DNA from: Chondrosia reniformis
Taxonomy: Eukaryota > Porifera > Demospongiae > Chondrillida > Chondrillidae
Direction of reading: 5' to 3'
Assembly: GCA_947172415.1 (NCBI GenBank)
Contig: OX359202.1
Location: 1,986,501-2,050,500, forward strand
Length of the DNA stretch: 64,000 nt
The notes beneath the pieces are model-generated. The model saw nothing but the letters and a program-made list of their open reading frames with translations, ran no database searches and was not told where the DNA came from. The translations under genes and the position numbers were made by a program. Shown in pieces: positions 24,036-35,800 of the stretch; position 1 is the stretch's first letter; every line of letters begins with the position of its first letter.

Positions 24036-24381
24036 CAGTGAACCCTCGCCAATCGGAATAGCATTGTACCAAAGGCCACAGGAATGTGTTCAGATTAGTG
24101 AATCTGTTCGGGTTAGTAAAAGTTTCACAAAATGTGCTATAGATAACGTTAGTACAAATAATCTTCATTATAAACACTTAATTTTCGTTGCAGAGTACAG
24201 TATAGGGTTTCTTTCCAATCTGGTAGAGCAGCTTCAGTTTGTGATCGACGTACGGTTAAGGTCTTTGTTATAGACTCCATTACACATACTTAACCTAAAA
24301 TCGTCTGTGTAAGACCAATATTTGTCATTCGGATTTGCGAGGTTTCGGATTAACGCAATTCGCAATGACGGAGGTCCACTG
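24036..24381. mobile_element. Pogo/Tigger-type MITE within a unit-2 insertion
   Basis: The ends are CAGTGAACCCTCGCC on the left and GGAGGTCCACTG on the right, with TA outside. It lies in a roughly 0.87-kb segment (23,536-24,407) that is absent from unit 1, so it joined after or during the duplication. There is no transposase domain inside. Confidence 0.65.
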
Positions 24382-25029
24382 TATTTGTGTCAAAGAAGTC
24401 AAATATGGTGGCACAATTTGCCAAACCAATTTTACCCATTTGAAAGTCACTATGCATGCAGTTGTATGCCGGAACTAATGATTTGGGATCTACAGGAAGT
24501 TAGTTAAAGTGTTAATAAGTTCAGTGTGGCCTACTGTAACTGTATATACACTGATAATGCAGTACTGTATACAGACAGTCACATTTTACTGCAGTACTAA
24601 GCAATAATGAGTTCCGCAAAGTTAACTTGAACAGTCTTAAGGATTTGTACAGAAACATATACAAAGTGTGCTGAGCTCCCTCTGTGAATCTTATGATAAA
24701 ATGTAAGGTTTTCCTCTGGAGTAGGAGTAAGGTTGAGAGTTTGTACATGACCACACATGTACTAACTACTTGAGAAGTAGAAGAAATGGAATTATACAGT
24801 CTATATTGACAAGTGTGTTTTTGAACTACATTGTATTTTAAGAAGTTTCAAAATGGCATATCTCAATTGGATCTAATATCATTTGTTTTAAACAACCTTT
24901 ATAGAGGTGCATTGTCTAGCTGAACAGCCTATATATATAGTGCACGATTTTAATTAGAGTTGATTTGGGCATTTAGATATAAAATACTAAATGTTATATC
25001 GGTGTACGGTAGTACTCTCTTGGTAGCGA

Positions 25030-25690
25030 TGGAACTGGTTGTTTTGTTATCCCTATACATTGGTATAGGAGCAAAATCCTGCAATAGGCTTAAAACTGCT
25101 GAAACAAGGCTGTGTAGAGTTAAATATAGAAAAGCGACACTATAAACTGTCCTTAAAGGCAAGCGACAGTTTTTCACTGGCAACTGAACGAACTTTGAAA
25201 TCTCACATTTTCGTTTTCCTCTTCATCTTCTTCACCCACTGTACCTAAAAAGTAAATAAGCTTTCGGACTACAGTAATATTAGTGTGTAGTAGGAATATG
25301 TATTAGTTATACCACGAACGCGCCCTCGTGATTCGTACGCATAACACCCATATACACCTCAGCTCCCTGGTATGAGTGATATATACTCCATTGCTTCTTA
25401 TCGTGATTTTGGCGGGACTTTCAGAATGGCTCATCTAGCGTCTGGTTGGTTTTACTTAAACTGACGACTTCATAGAATGCTCTTGACCTGACTACTCCAA
25501 CTGTCCTAAATGAAAGGAGAATTGTCCACCCCCCAAGTAGAAACGTCTTAGTTTACCATATTTGGACAGGGATATAACAGGATTTAAGAAGCCGCTTGGT
25601 TACGAAATGTAATCACAGGCAGTTTCCCTGGCAACTGAGTATATACATTATTGTATTTTGTCAGGTATTTCCTGTATTAAAGGTAAAAAG
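25030..25690. other. No gene recognised
   Basis: This is the spacer between unit 2 and the older third unit. Short frames on both strands have no domain or convincing exon edges. Confidence 0.4.
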
Positions 25691-25858
25691 CAGTTCATTT
25701 ATAGACTGATTGTTAACATGGGTTGGTCAGTCAGTAGTCACAGTAACTGTTGTACTTAGTAAGATAGAGACAACCTGTTGATTTCTCATAGTTGCATGAA
25801 GAGTAATGAACCTTTCATTTAGGCAACAATACCAGCCTCCAATTACCATTAGTTATTT
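25690..25858. repeat. Left part of the third, older SRCR unit (before the LINE)
   Basis: CATTTATAGACTGATTGTTA, then TGGTCAGTCAGT and AGATAGAGACAACC, match the sequence just before the signal-peptide exon of units 1 and 2 (15,220-15,310). The signal-peptide ATG and hydrophobic core are not preserved. The unit resumes at 28,937 after the LINE. Confidence 0.7.
25834..25858. repeat. LINE target-site duplication, left
   Basis: AGCCTCCAATTACCATTAGT plus TATTT is repeated at 28,937-28,961 with one base changed. Confidence 0.85.
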
Positions 25859-28800
25859 ACTTTATAAACAAAAGCCTTAGCGGAGAACCTTGTTACTCCT
25901 TGCTTTCCCTCCTTCCGGTAGCAGCAGATGGGTGCGTTTTGGGTCAAAGTTGACCATCATAATAGGAGGTTGTACCTCCATACACCAATCCACCACTACT
26001 TTCCAGAGGTCGACAAGCAAGCACTGGGACAGGGCTACTTAATTTCGCCCAGGCCCCAATCCCTCAACAGACAGATGCCTCCTCAATATCCTTACAGCAG
26101 AACAGAGAACAGTTCTCTGCATGGCTCTCATCACCTCTACTGCACCTTTTGACAGCTTTGGAATACTCCTCAGATCTTCTGGGAGCGTATCCACAGTCCC
26201 CGAAGCACCAATTATCATTGGGACTACCTTAATTCGGTAGCCCCTAAATTGTTACCTCATCTCAGCCGCCAGTTTCTGGTACTTTTGGAACTTCTCTTGC
26301 CATCGTCCATCAACATTGTTGTCAGTGGGAACTGACATCTCAATAATGAAGATGGACTTACATAGCCGATCCTCAACCACTAAGACTGGCCTTCTTTCTG
26401 TCATTTCTTCATCTGTAGGGAGACTAGGATCCCACAAGATTTTGACAGACTTATTCTCAAAGATTGGTTTTGCTTTTAATCTATACCAAGGCTCTTCCTG
26501 CTTGAATCCGTATTCTTTCAACAGTCTCCATAACACTATCAGTATTGCCCGGTCAAGTAGAGAGAAACTCCCTTGAGCTCACACATATTTAGTATGTGTT
26601 TGACTGTTTCCATAGCCTTACCACTTTCTCTGCACATTAGGAGACCAATTCTTGAGAATCCTGTTTTGGTACCACCTAGTGTGCAGCACATCATCTTGGA
26701 CTGCAATAATCAGAGCCTCGGCGTGAGGTCTGAGTCTCCCTACAGAAAGCCACTCCTAAGTCTCCCTCTTTGTGACTTGTCTGTAGAATGGCCAGGCAAA
26801 AGAGGAGTGGTGATAAGGAGTCTCCTTGGAAGAGTCCCCTGTTATATTTCACAGAGGTGCTCTTAACCACCTTCCCAGTCACTTTCAACTCAAGCACAGT
26901 TTACCCAGTGTTTGGAAAAGAGCTCTATTGACCTCTGGAACCAACCTGGGCAGTTGATGGCTTTCAGCACTGTCATCAACCACTCATGAGGGACTCTGTC
27001 ATATGCCTTCTCATAATTAATCCATGTCACACTAAGTGGCTTGCCAGTAATTCTGGCACCTAGACCAATTGATTGATCCAGCAATAGACAGTCCACACAA
27101 CCCCACCTCCCTTTTCTCGTTGAGCCATAGGTTAAGGATCATTAGTGTAGGTGTGAGTGAGTAGTTGTGATACCAAGTATGCCGTGATGGCTTTGTACAT
27201 CGTGTTGAGGCATGCAATAGGTTGATAGTTTGGTCTCATCAATGCTGTCAGGACCTTCAGAGGAGGTTCTACCCACCCTCTTTCTGGTTTCCTTTAGCCA
27301 TTCTGTTACCCATGGGTCACCATGGTTAACCTTACCAACGGTACCAACAACCTTTCTCCAAAAATCTCTTACTACCTCAATAGAGAGAGCTTTATTGGAG
27401 AATGGAGCCTTACCATTCACCCGGAACTTCCTTTGGGTATTCCAAAGCTGGCTTTGTTCCTGCCATATCCTGCGTTCAGCTGATCTTCGCTCCTGTAGGA
27501 TCCAGACAATAAGTTTCCCCATTGTCTTTTCCCGAGCTCTGATCAGCATATTCGGGTTTAATCTAAACTTTCTTCGGAGTACTTTCTGGCATTTGGTCAT
27601 TGGATTATTACTCTGTTGGCACACTATTTCCACATCCAACCAGGCAAGCAGTCTTCTAAATCATAGGCCCTTAGCCTTCCTGTCACTGACGTGACCTTCC
27701 TGCCTCTTACTACCCTTCTGATTGTCCTATTTCCTTCCCTATTTGCATAGCTGTGATTCGTTGGTTGTTTTTCCCCTCACAGCCATAGCGACGGAGTAGA
27801 CCAGGCAGTTCAGGTGCCAGGCTGACCTAAGGCCTTCCTGCCACTCTTTCTCCACCCAATCATGGGCCTCCTCGAGCAGTGCCGTATCAACATGATTGAA
27901 CCGCACCACCCCACAAAGTTTTCTATCAGAAAAATCTCCAGGTTTCTTTCGGAGACAGGCATCCTTTGCTTTGCCCATGAAGAGATCATTGCCACTTGTC
28001 CTGGGGCTGGGGTTGATATCATGTGTGTAAGATTCAGCAGGATCAGTATACTTGGTTCAGCCCTTTCAGACTGAACTCGGTGCAGCTCCTCCCATTCCTG
28101 TGCTTCCCACACATTCTTCCTCAGTCCCAGTTAGGGTGGCTATGCCACAAGAGTCAGGTTCCACAAGGTTTAATCTTGAGAGACCCTTAAATCTTCGGAT
28201 TCCACCAACCTCACAGTTAGCGCTACCTTTGTGGTCACATGGTCTGGCTTTGCAGCGTTCCAAGCCTGGTACAGCCGCTCCGCGTATCCCTTTTTCATTG
28301 GCTTACTTTGTCGGTAAAGCTCCATGAGGATATTATCCCTCTGAAGGTTCCAGATTACCCCTTGTATATACCTTTCTCCTTCTTGAGGTGCCTTGTGGTG
28401 CATCATTAACCAAATCTAAATGTCTTTGGCTATCTGTTACTTGCAGTACACCATCTCCTGCCAAGTTCCTTTTGGCTTGGCAGGCAAGGGTTCAACCGGT
28501 CAGAGGCAAATTGGGAAATTTGATCAGCCATTCCTGCTCTAAATGCTTCAGATAGCCACTTCTTTTGGGTTCAGATCGCTCAAAGCAATCAATTAGTGAC
28601 CTAGCCATTTCCTCGGTCCAGAAGTCTGGTTGTCCTGACATGAGGACCGAAGAAGAACTGTTACATTCAGGTACATCTACCTGTGAGGCACCAGTGGAAT
28701 TGCCTATTCTGGTTAACTCAGAGTTTTCTTCACCACTGGTGCACCTAGGCCACAGCCTGTCTTATAAATTACTATTCCTATGACTAATGTAACCCAGTAG

Positions 28801-28936
28801 ATCTACCAGACTGGGGTTAGCCCAGGCTGGCACGGAGACTGATTTAGCCACAGGATGCCACATGAAAGGATAAGCAACCTTCACCGTCGAGGGGTTGAAC
28901 TGGACAATAACCTTCCTCTTGTCAGCTCGGTACCAT
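25859..28936 (-). mobile_element. LINE of the R4/Dong/Rex6 type with restriction-like endonuclease, decayed
   Basis: It runs on the minus strand and spans 3.08 kb between 25-bp target duplications (25,834-25,858 and 28,937-28,961). From 5' to 3': an N-terminal region; then reverse-transcriptase blocks, namely NYQPIACLNTMYKAIT near 27,210, INYEKAYDRVPHEWL near 27,000 and RGLFQGDSLSPLLFCLAI near 26,820. Near 26,300-26,450 come ERRPVLVVEDRLCKSIFIIE and SVPTDNNVDGRWQEKFQKYQ, the restriction-like endonuclease with P-x-D-x-N and EKxxKY. Last is a C-terminal helix block (MIIGASGTV, RILRRHLS). The frame is broken at several places, and the RPD of the nuclease reads RPV. It is dead and fairly old, because the two target copies differ by one base. 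The clade call rests on remembered motifs. Confidence 0.85.
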
Positions 28937-28961
28937 AGCCTCCAATTACCATCAGTTATTT
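28937..28961. repeat. LINE target-site duplication, right
   Basis: This is the partner of 25,834-25,858. It runs straight into the conserved TCCTCTAAAGGAACTGAAAA that ends the signal-peptide exon in units 1 and 2. Confidence 0.85.
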
Positions 28962-29073
28962 CCTCTAAAGGAACTGAAAACAGTTAATGTTTCTATAACA
29001 ATTTTATTTAATATATTAAATAATTGTGAACACGTATTTTACAATGTAATGTCCATGTTTCCATATATACATG

Positions 29074-29536
29074 CAGTCAACTCCTGATATGACAAGCCCC
29101 AAAATCCTATTATAATTTTTCATTATAAAAGAAGTTGTTTATAACTATACTCTAACTCTAAACAACTTTAAAAGTAGAATAGTATAATATAGGTGTTCAG
29201 GGTGGACTTTGCATCTGAAAATTCATCAACAATAACCTTAAATTTGGTTAGCTAATAATTTATCAAATTTAACAACAAACCAGCATGTCTAATAATTTCT
29301 ACTATATTGCATAAATAACCTCCCTATATCCACTTTGTTCAGTTACAATTGATACATAAAGCCTTCTTTGGCCCTACACATACCTACATGATTATAAGTT
29401 TACAAATGTTTGTTGTAATAGAAGTTTGTCTGGTATACACCGAAGGAATTGAATGTACAGAAAGTTATTTTTTGACAATTGTTCATTATAACCCAAAATT
29501 CGTTATGAGGAAGTTTATTATTAGTGGAGTTGACTG
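29074..29536. mobile_element. MITE with CAGTCAACTCC ends
   Basis: The left end is CAGTCAACTCCTGATATGAC and the right end is AGTGGAGTTGACTG followed by TA. Inner arms with CCCAAAAT/CCAAAATTCG and ATTATAA also mirror each other. There is no transposase. Confidence 0.6.
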
Positions 29537-29855
29537 TATATCACTTCTTCCAGTCAAAAGCAATCAGTAATACCGACACTGTTATATATGTATGTAAATT
29601 GAAGTGATTTTGTAAGAATATAATCTAATATCAATATTTATCAATTATGCATGCATGAGCTCTTTTACTTATTTTATTATCACTTTATTGTTAAAAGTGA
29701 AGTGAATCATTGTGTGATTTAGTTGCAAAATTGTAATGTATTGCCTCTAGCTCTAAACATGCATTGTTGTGATTGTCTCACTTCAATTTTAGCAGTGTTC
29801 TATAGTTTGAATATAAATCATTATGTAATAAATGTGATTCCTTTTTATGTTCCAG

Positions 29856-32800
29856 TTGCAGTGCGACTAGTTGATGGTACTAATGCCTGGGAAGGTAGAG
29901 TGGAAGTGTTGTACAACAGCACATGGGGAACTATTTGTGATTTCTGGAGTTGGGATATTAGTGCAGCCAATGTTGCATGTAGAATGCTTGGTTATCCAGC
30001 AGCTACACATGCTCACTGGTATACTAGTCAACATGGTTATGTAGAAGGAAGTGATCCTATCTGGTTATCATTTGTTGTGTGTAATGGAAATGAAGTGTCT
30101 CTCTCGGAGTGCTCAGATACAGGATGGGGATCCATTCTATCTGATTGTGATCATACATATGATGCTGGTGTGGTATGTAAAGGTAGGTAATACTTGAATG
30201 AACTGATATTCAACTTATTCAAAGTTATGTTTATATTTAATTTCCTAATTTTACCCATTCATGGTTACCATTATAACTAAGACTTTATAATTGCATAATA
30301 CATTATTAAAGCAGTTCATTCTAATTTGCTAAAATATACATACAGTGGAACCTCGCTTAACAACCACCTCAGTATTAAGACCACCTCAAAATTGCAACAC
30401 ATTTTTTTGGTCCCGAGTAATTCTTGTATCTCGCGCTGTACTTTAGGTGTTCAGAAAAGTGACCACCTCGGAATTCACTTTTACGACCACTATTTTTTCG
30501 GACCAATATATAAAAATAACCAGCAAATAACCTCGGTATAACGACCAGGTGTGAAAACAAAGTTCGAGTTCCGGTCGTTGCCAATGCCATATCTCATAGA
30601 AACCGTTTGTGCAAGCTTTACCTTAGTAAAAGTGCTTTCTAAATCCCTTTTGCTGGTTCAATGCTCGACGTTAAGGAAGAAAAAGCTTATTTTTAAGGTA
30701 GAAAACGAAAGCCAGCCGAGCATCCGCCATTTTATTGACAGATATTTCTACGTGTACATGTACGTAAAACTTTTAAGAATTAGGACCACCTCAAAATTAA
30801 CACCAAAAAATGTGGTTCCAAAGGTGGTCGCATTTGTGAGGTTCCACTGTACTTATACTCAGCATTGTTATATTGGTGCCTAATAGTTAAGATGGCTCCT
30901 CCACAGGACATTAACTGGATCTAGGACTATCAGCTTGTCTGATGAATCTAAATCACCTCTAGGTATAGGATTAATAGAAACTAATTTCTTGTTACAGAAG
31001 AAGTCTGAAGGGAATATTGTGGTGTGGCAGTTGTAGCTCAGTGACAGAACACTGGTGATCTAAGCCAACTGTCCTGAGTTCAATTCCCATGCCAGGCATA
31101 TATTTTCTGTTTTGCCTCTTAAATAATGTTTGCAATTACGTACTTTGGTTTGATTTTAACTCTCATTTCTGATGGAGTATTTATTTTTTACTAAGTTCCT
31201 TTTAATTTTATTGAAATTTATAAATACCTTTTTTTGTAACTTCACATTAATATGAAAAACATGTTTATGTATATGTCTATAATCCTTTGTTGTGGCAATT
31301 TCAGATCCGTGGCAGAACAGTGGTGGTACAAACCAGCTGTTCTGTGTTCATTTACCAGGAACTGCTCTTTTGTATATGTTTTTACATTATGATACTTGAG
31401 AAAAATGGTACTTGTGGTTTTATTTTAACTATTATTAATGCAGTTGATTTAATCCTTTATGCCCTTATTAACGCAGGTGGTAGAACGTTAAAGCTTAAAA
31501 ATGGTACCACTGCTCATGAAGGTCGAGTTGAGGTGTTACACCATCAGATTTGGGGTACTGTGTGCGAGGACCTTTGGGATCTACAGGATGCTGATGTTGT
31601 ATGTAAGATGTTGGGATATCCAGGAGCACTCAATGCTACAACTGGTGCTTACTTTGGGGAAGGAAGAGGTCCTGTTGTAATGTCTGATGTAATATGTGCT
31701 GGACATGAAGGTGATATAGATGAGTGTGAGTATAGTATCTGGAAAGGTGACACAACTTGTAAGAATGGATCAGCTGGTGTGATATGCAAAGGTACATGCA
31801 TGCATTGTTAAGAGAGTGAAATGATGATGTACAACTAAAGTGCACTTTGCTTAATCCACATGCACTGTTTTTACCTCTATATACCACCTATTCCGCCATA
31901 ATGTCCCGGCTGAATCTGCCATAATTTAGGACATGCATGATTGAACATATTCACATATCATCATTGAATGCATCACTTAGTTTAAGACTAAAATCTGTTA
32001 TTACATACATATATATATATATATAAGAATTTGATTGATTTATTCAGTTGTTCCGAAAAGTTTCTATATAGTGTAACAAATTTAACTACCATAATGTGTT
32101 TTTCTGTTCTATATACTACTAAAGTTAAGGTATTATGGTATAGCATGTTTTTTTAATTGTGTATATGGCCCTGGTGACGTGATGTGTATGCAGTATATTA
32201 TAATTCACCTGACTTTTCCGTTTTATGAAATTCACTGTTGCCAGTTAATTTTTTTAATCTTTTTTAGTGTTTTTCTTTTCATACTGTAACTTGCACTGTT
32301 TATATTACGTATATTCAAACCCTATGTACTCTTCTTAATATTCATGTAGTTCCAGTGCTACCCCAAGATCTAACTGTAACAGCTGATGACAGATCCATAT
32401 CACTGTCATGGATATCCACTGATCATGAGTCAGATATATTTTGTGACCGCTATGAATTCCTTTTAGAAAATATGGAATCATCATATAATGTCACTCATGA
32501 AGTGCCAAGCAATAAGTCTCCCTTTGTGTTCAATAATTTAAGTAAGTGAGCATGTCATTTAACTAAGGTTAAACTAGTACACCATTTCCCTGCCTGTTAT
32601 GCCTACTCTATAATAAATTAAAAACCGGCCTACATAACTACTGGAACTAAAACTGGAGAGAGCTTTGGATGAGGATACAGGAGTCTTCTCTTTCTTCTTT
32701 TGCTCCACCAGACCAGACGGCTGTTTCTGGTAATTCCACACTTCATCAGTGACCCTGGGAATCTTTATATTTATCTTGATCTTTTGTGAATCCTTGGCTC

Positions 32801-35800
32801 ATGCATTCCAAATATGTAACCTGACATGAATATATTATAGTAATATAATGATATACGTATAGGACTTTAGTTCTACGTATATAGAGTTATATGACTAGCT
32901 ATTCTCTCATGGAAATAGCACATATAGCACATTATAATGTCTTTAATACATACGTACATCTAAATATCACTGTGTGACAGTACATATATATAATTTATAC
33001 AGACAGCAACCATATACACAAGCTTAAAGTTAAGGTCAACCAACGAGATGACTGTCTCTTGCTGCTATGTGTACGTATATGAGTTTGAGTGGTAAATGTC
33101 ACACCTAACAGTGCAATCAGCCACCAATTGTTAAATTTGTTGGCTGATTGGACTTTTTTTATTTTTAAAGTTTTAGTATTACGTATATACACCATACAGT
33201 AGGCTATATATAGTTGAAGGGTAATTGTCATAGAATACCTCCTAAGGGTGTCACACGTATTAGAAGTGGTACACTTAAAACTATGTGATTTAAAAAACAA
33301 GGGCGAGTACATTTTTAGAAAAGTTAAAGTGGCTGCTATTTTATGGCAGGTTTGCACATGTAACAAACTGTTAATTATACAATATTAGCCTAGTCTAATC
33401 CAAAATCCAAATCCAAAGTCATGTATAGAATTTTTGTAAACAGCACATGTTAGATATGGTAACACCACTCTCCTGTTCCAAAGGAGAACATTTTCCTCAT
33501 ATAAATTCACCTTGTTTCACAGTTACATAGTAAAACCTGTTCAGTGATGAGCTACAGTTTTAAAGGCTGTCAAGTCAGTCAGTAAGTGGTAACTCAATGG
33601 TCAATGACTGCATGACTATAGCTACGCAAATCAAACTGATCACATAGCAACTAAAGACAAAATGCATTATACTCAACAAGCACTCTTATTTAATCTGGAC
33701 AAATCATCAATGTTTTCGTCATCTAATTGTGTCGTTGGTCATCACTGTCACTATCAGTATAATATGGTTGATGGTAAACCCAAGGTCCTCCTAAGTTTTA
33801 CTTCTTTGAGACTTAGCATCCTTTTTGTTTGATTAAAGTCTATAATGTCGTCTAAATTTCTGCCTGTTGTTCATTGTACAAGGAAGACAAACAATCCAAG
33901 TCTACTTCTTTGTCCTCTTCAATATATACCCAACATTTCATAAACTGGTTCCTTGTATAATGTTACAACATTTTGACAGAAACCGAGTTACAGCCCATGT
34001 AAAATTGCCACTACTGTATTAGGAATTTACCCCTCTATAGTGCCATCATAATATATAAATTATACCTTAATTATGTTCACAACTACCACTTTGGTAAATT
34101 GTGAGGTATTTTCTAGTAACTGTTAAAGTTTCATTTTTTGTGACTGTGGCCCTTTAATGTAGTGTATAAATTTCATATCACTGTGACAATTTCACTGACT
34201 GTTGCAGTTGTATTACACATCTTATGGTGTAATACAACTGTTAATTTGTTTTGTGTGCCTCGTTACTTATTCAATTTATTGTTCTCTTTTAAGTACCATC
34301 AACACAGTATAAAGTGACTGTAAAAACAACCTATAACACTCGTTTTGACAAGAATGAAAGCTTTTACAAAAGCACAGGTATTTTATACATGTAACAAACC
34401 ACATACGTATGTACAAAGTTGTATACCTACACGTACGTATGTGCAGTTATGAGTTATATTAATATGTATAGTAATACCCCTTCTGTGTTTGATATGTATA
34501 TATGTATGTATAAGTTTCACAAGTATACTTCAATAAATAAGTAGATTGTTATATAGTGTCTATGATATATCTACATAAGTGGCTTTATTAGCACTCTCAT
34601 ATACAGTCTAACCTTTACTGCAATGGTGTATTAATGTTAGAGAACTAGAATAATGAAACTTAAGACTTAACCACACACATCACGTTTATGTTTAGGTTCA
34701 TCATCATATACTTTAGTTGATTTGCTTAAAGTGATGCATACAGTTAATTAGCTTATATTTCAGTATGCCACTTCTGTATGGTTAGCCTTATCACATGATC
34801 ACTGTCTTAAGCTTGTTACACTATACCTTTCCAAATGTACTAGTCACTGTTATTATATCTGCTATCCTTACTTCTAACTTCATTTTAAAAGGTTTTTATT
34901 TAACTTAAATATGTAGAGCCATCTTTACCAAGTGATGTTGCTATTGAGAGTAATCTTACATTTGCATTTGTATCATGGAATTGGAAAAAACCTTCACACA
35001 ATGGAAATGTCACATATTGTTTCATTGTAAAGGAAGGGAATGTTACTAAATGGAATGACACTGTGGAAAGTGATCAATCTTCAGTTGTTATCCCAAATTT
35101 AAGTGAGTGAATTAATTGCCAGCTTCTTATATTTTAATTCTGTCACATTGATTAAATGTTTATTGGACATAATAACCCCCTGCTGATTGTGTTTAAAGTA
35201 GAACAATGCTTATTTGTTCTAAAAAGACAACACATCAGAAAGTGGAACCAAAAGTACATCAAGGCATTTTGATGTATTAATTTTGAAAGATCTATTACAT
35301 AACAGTCTAGACAGCACTTTTAATTATCTTTTGTGTATCTAATGCAGCTCCATCTACAATGTATAGTTTAACTATACAGACATGTGCTGGTAACGCGACA
35401 AAGCATTTTATATCTAAGAATTTCACCACAGAAAGAATTTTAGAAGGTATTTCATTCTCCTTTTCTGTCATATTGCATGAAAGCAAACTCATGTCTGAAC
35501 ATTTATATTTACGTCACCACCGAGTATAGAAGTAGGGATTATTTAAAAAACATGGCCTCCCTATTTAATGTGGCTTCGGTTGCATTTGACTATTTGCAGT
35601 CATTATATTTACAGGAACATACTTGTCAAAAGGTCAAAACACATTTCAATGTGCTCTACAACGTCCACAAAGTGGTTAAATGGCAATAAGCCTAATTCCT
35701 AAAATTCTTTTTTAATTGAGCTAGTGCAAGCATGTGAAGTTATGTAAGGTATACAAGTTCTAAAAAATCGGTATTAATTTGTCTGAAATAGGGAATATGC

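Larger units (their letters stand above)
18636..25028. repeat. Tandem duplication, unit 2
   Basis: This is the direct copy of 13,261-18,635. It is longer because of insertions at 20,563-20,901, 22,936-23,007 and about 23,536-24,407. It ends in CTCTTGGTAGC, after which unrelated sequence begins (GATGGAACTGG). Identity is high in exons and introns alike, so the event is recent compared with the third unit near 29 kb. Confidence 0.93.

Noticed and set aside
26691-28112. Host genes from the many 60-165-codon frames on both strands in this stretch
   Set aside because: All lie in the LINE. The minus-strand ones are pieces of its protein and the plus-strand ones are their shadows.
31020-31095. A functional tRNA gene
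   Set aside because: A and B boxes are present, but the anticodon stem and D arm do not fold cleanly and a related copy lies 270 bp away, so a SINE is the better call.
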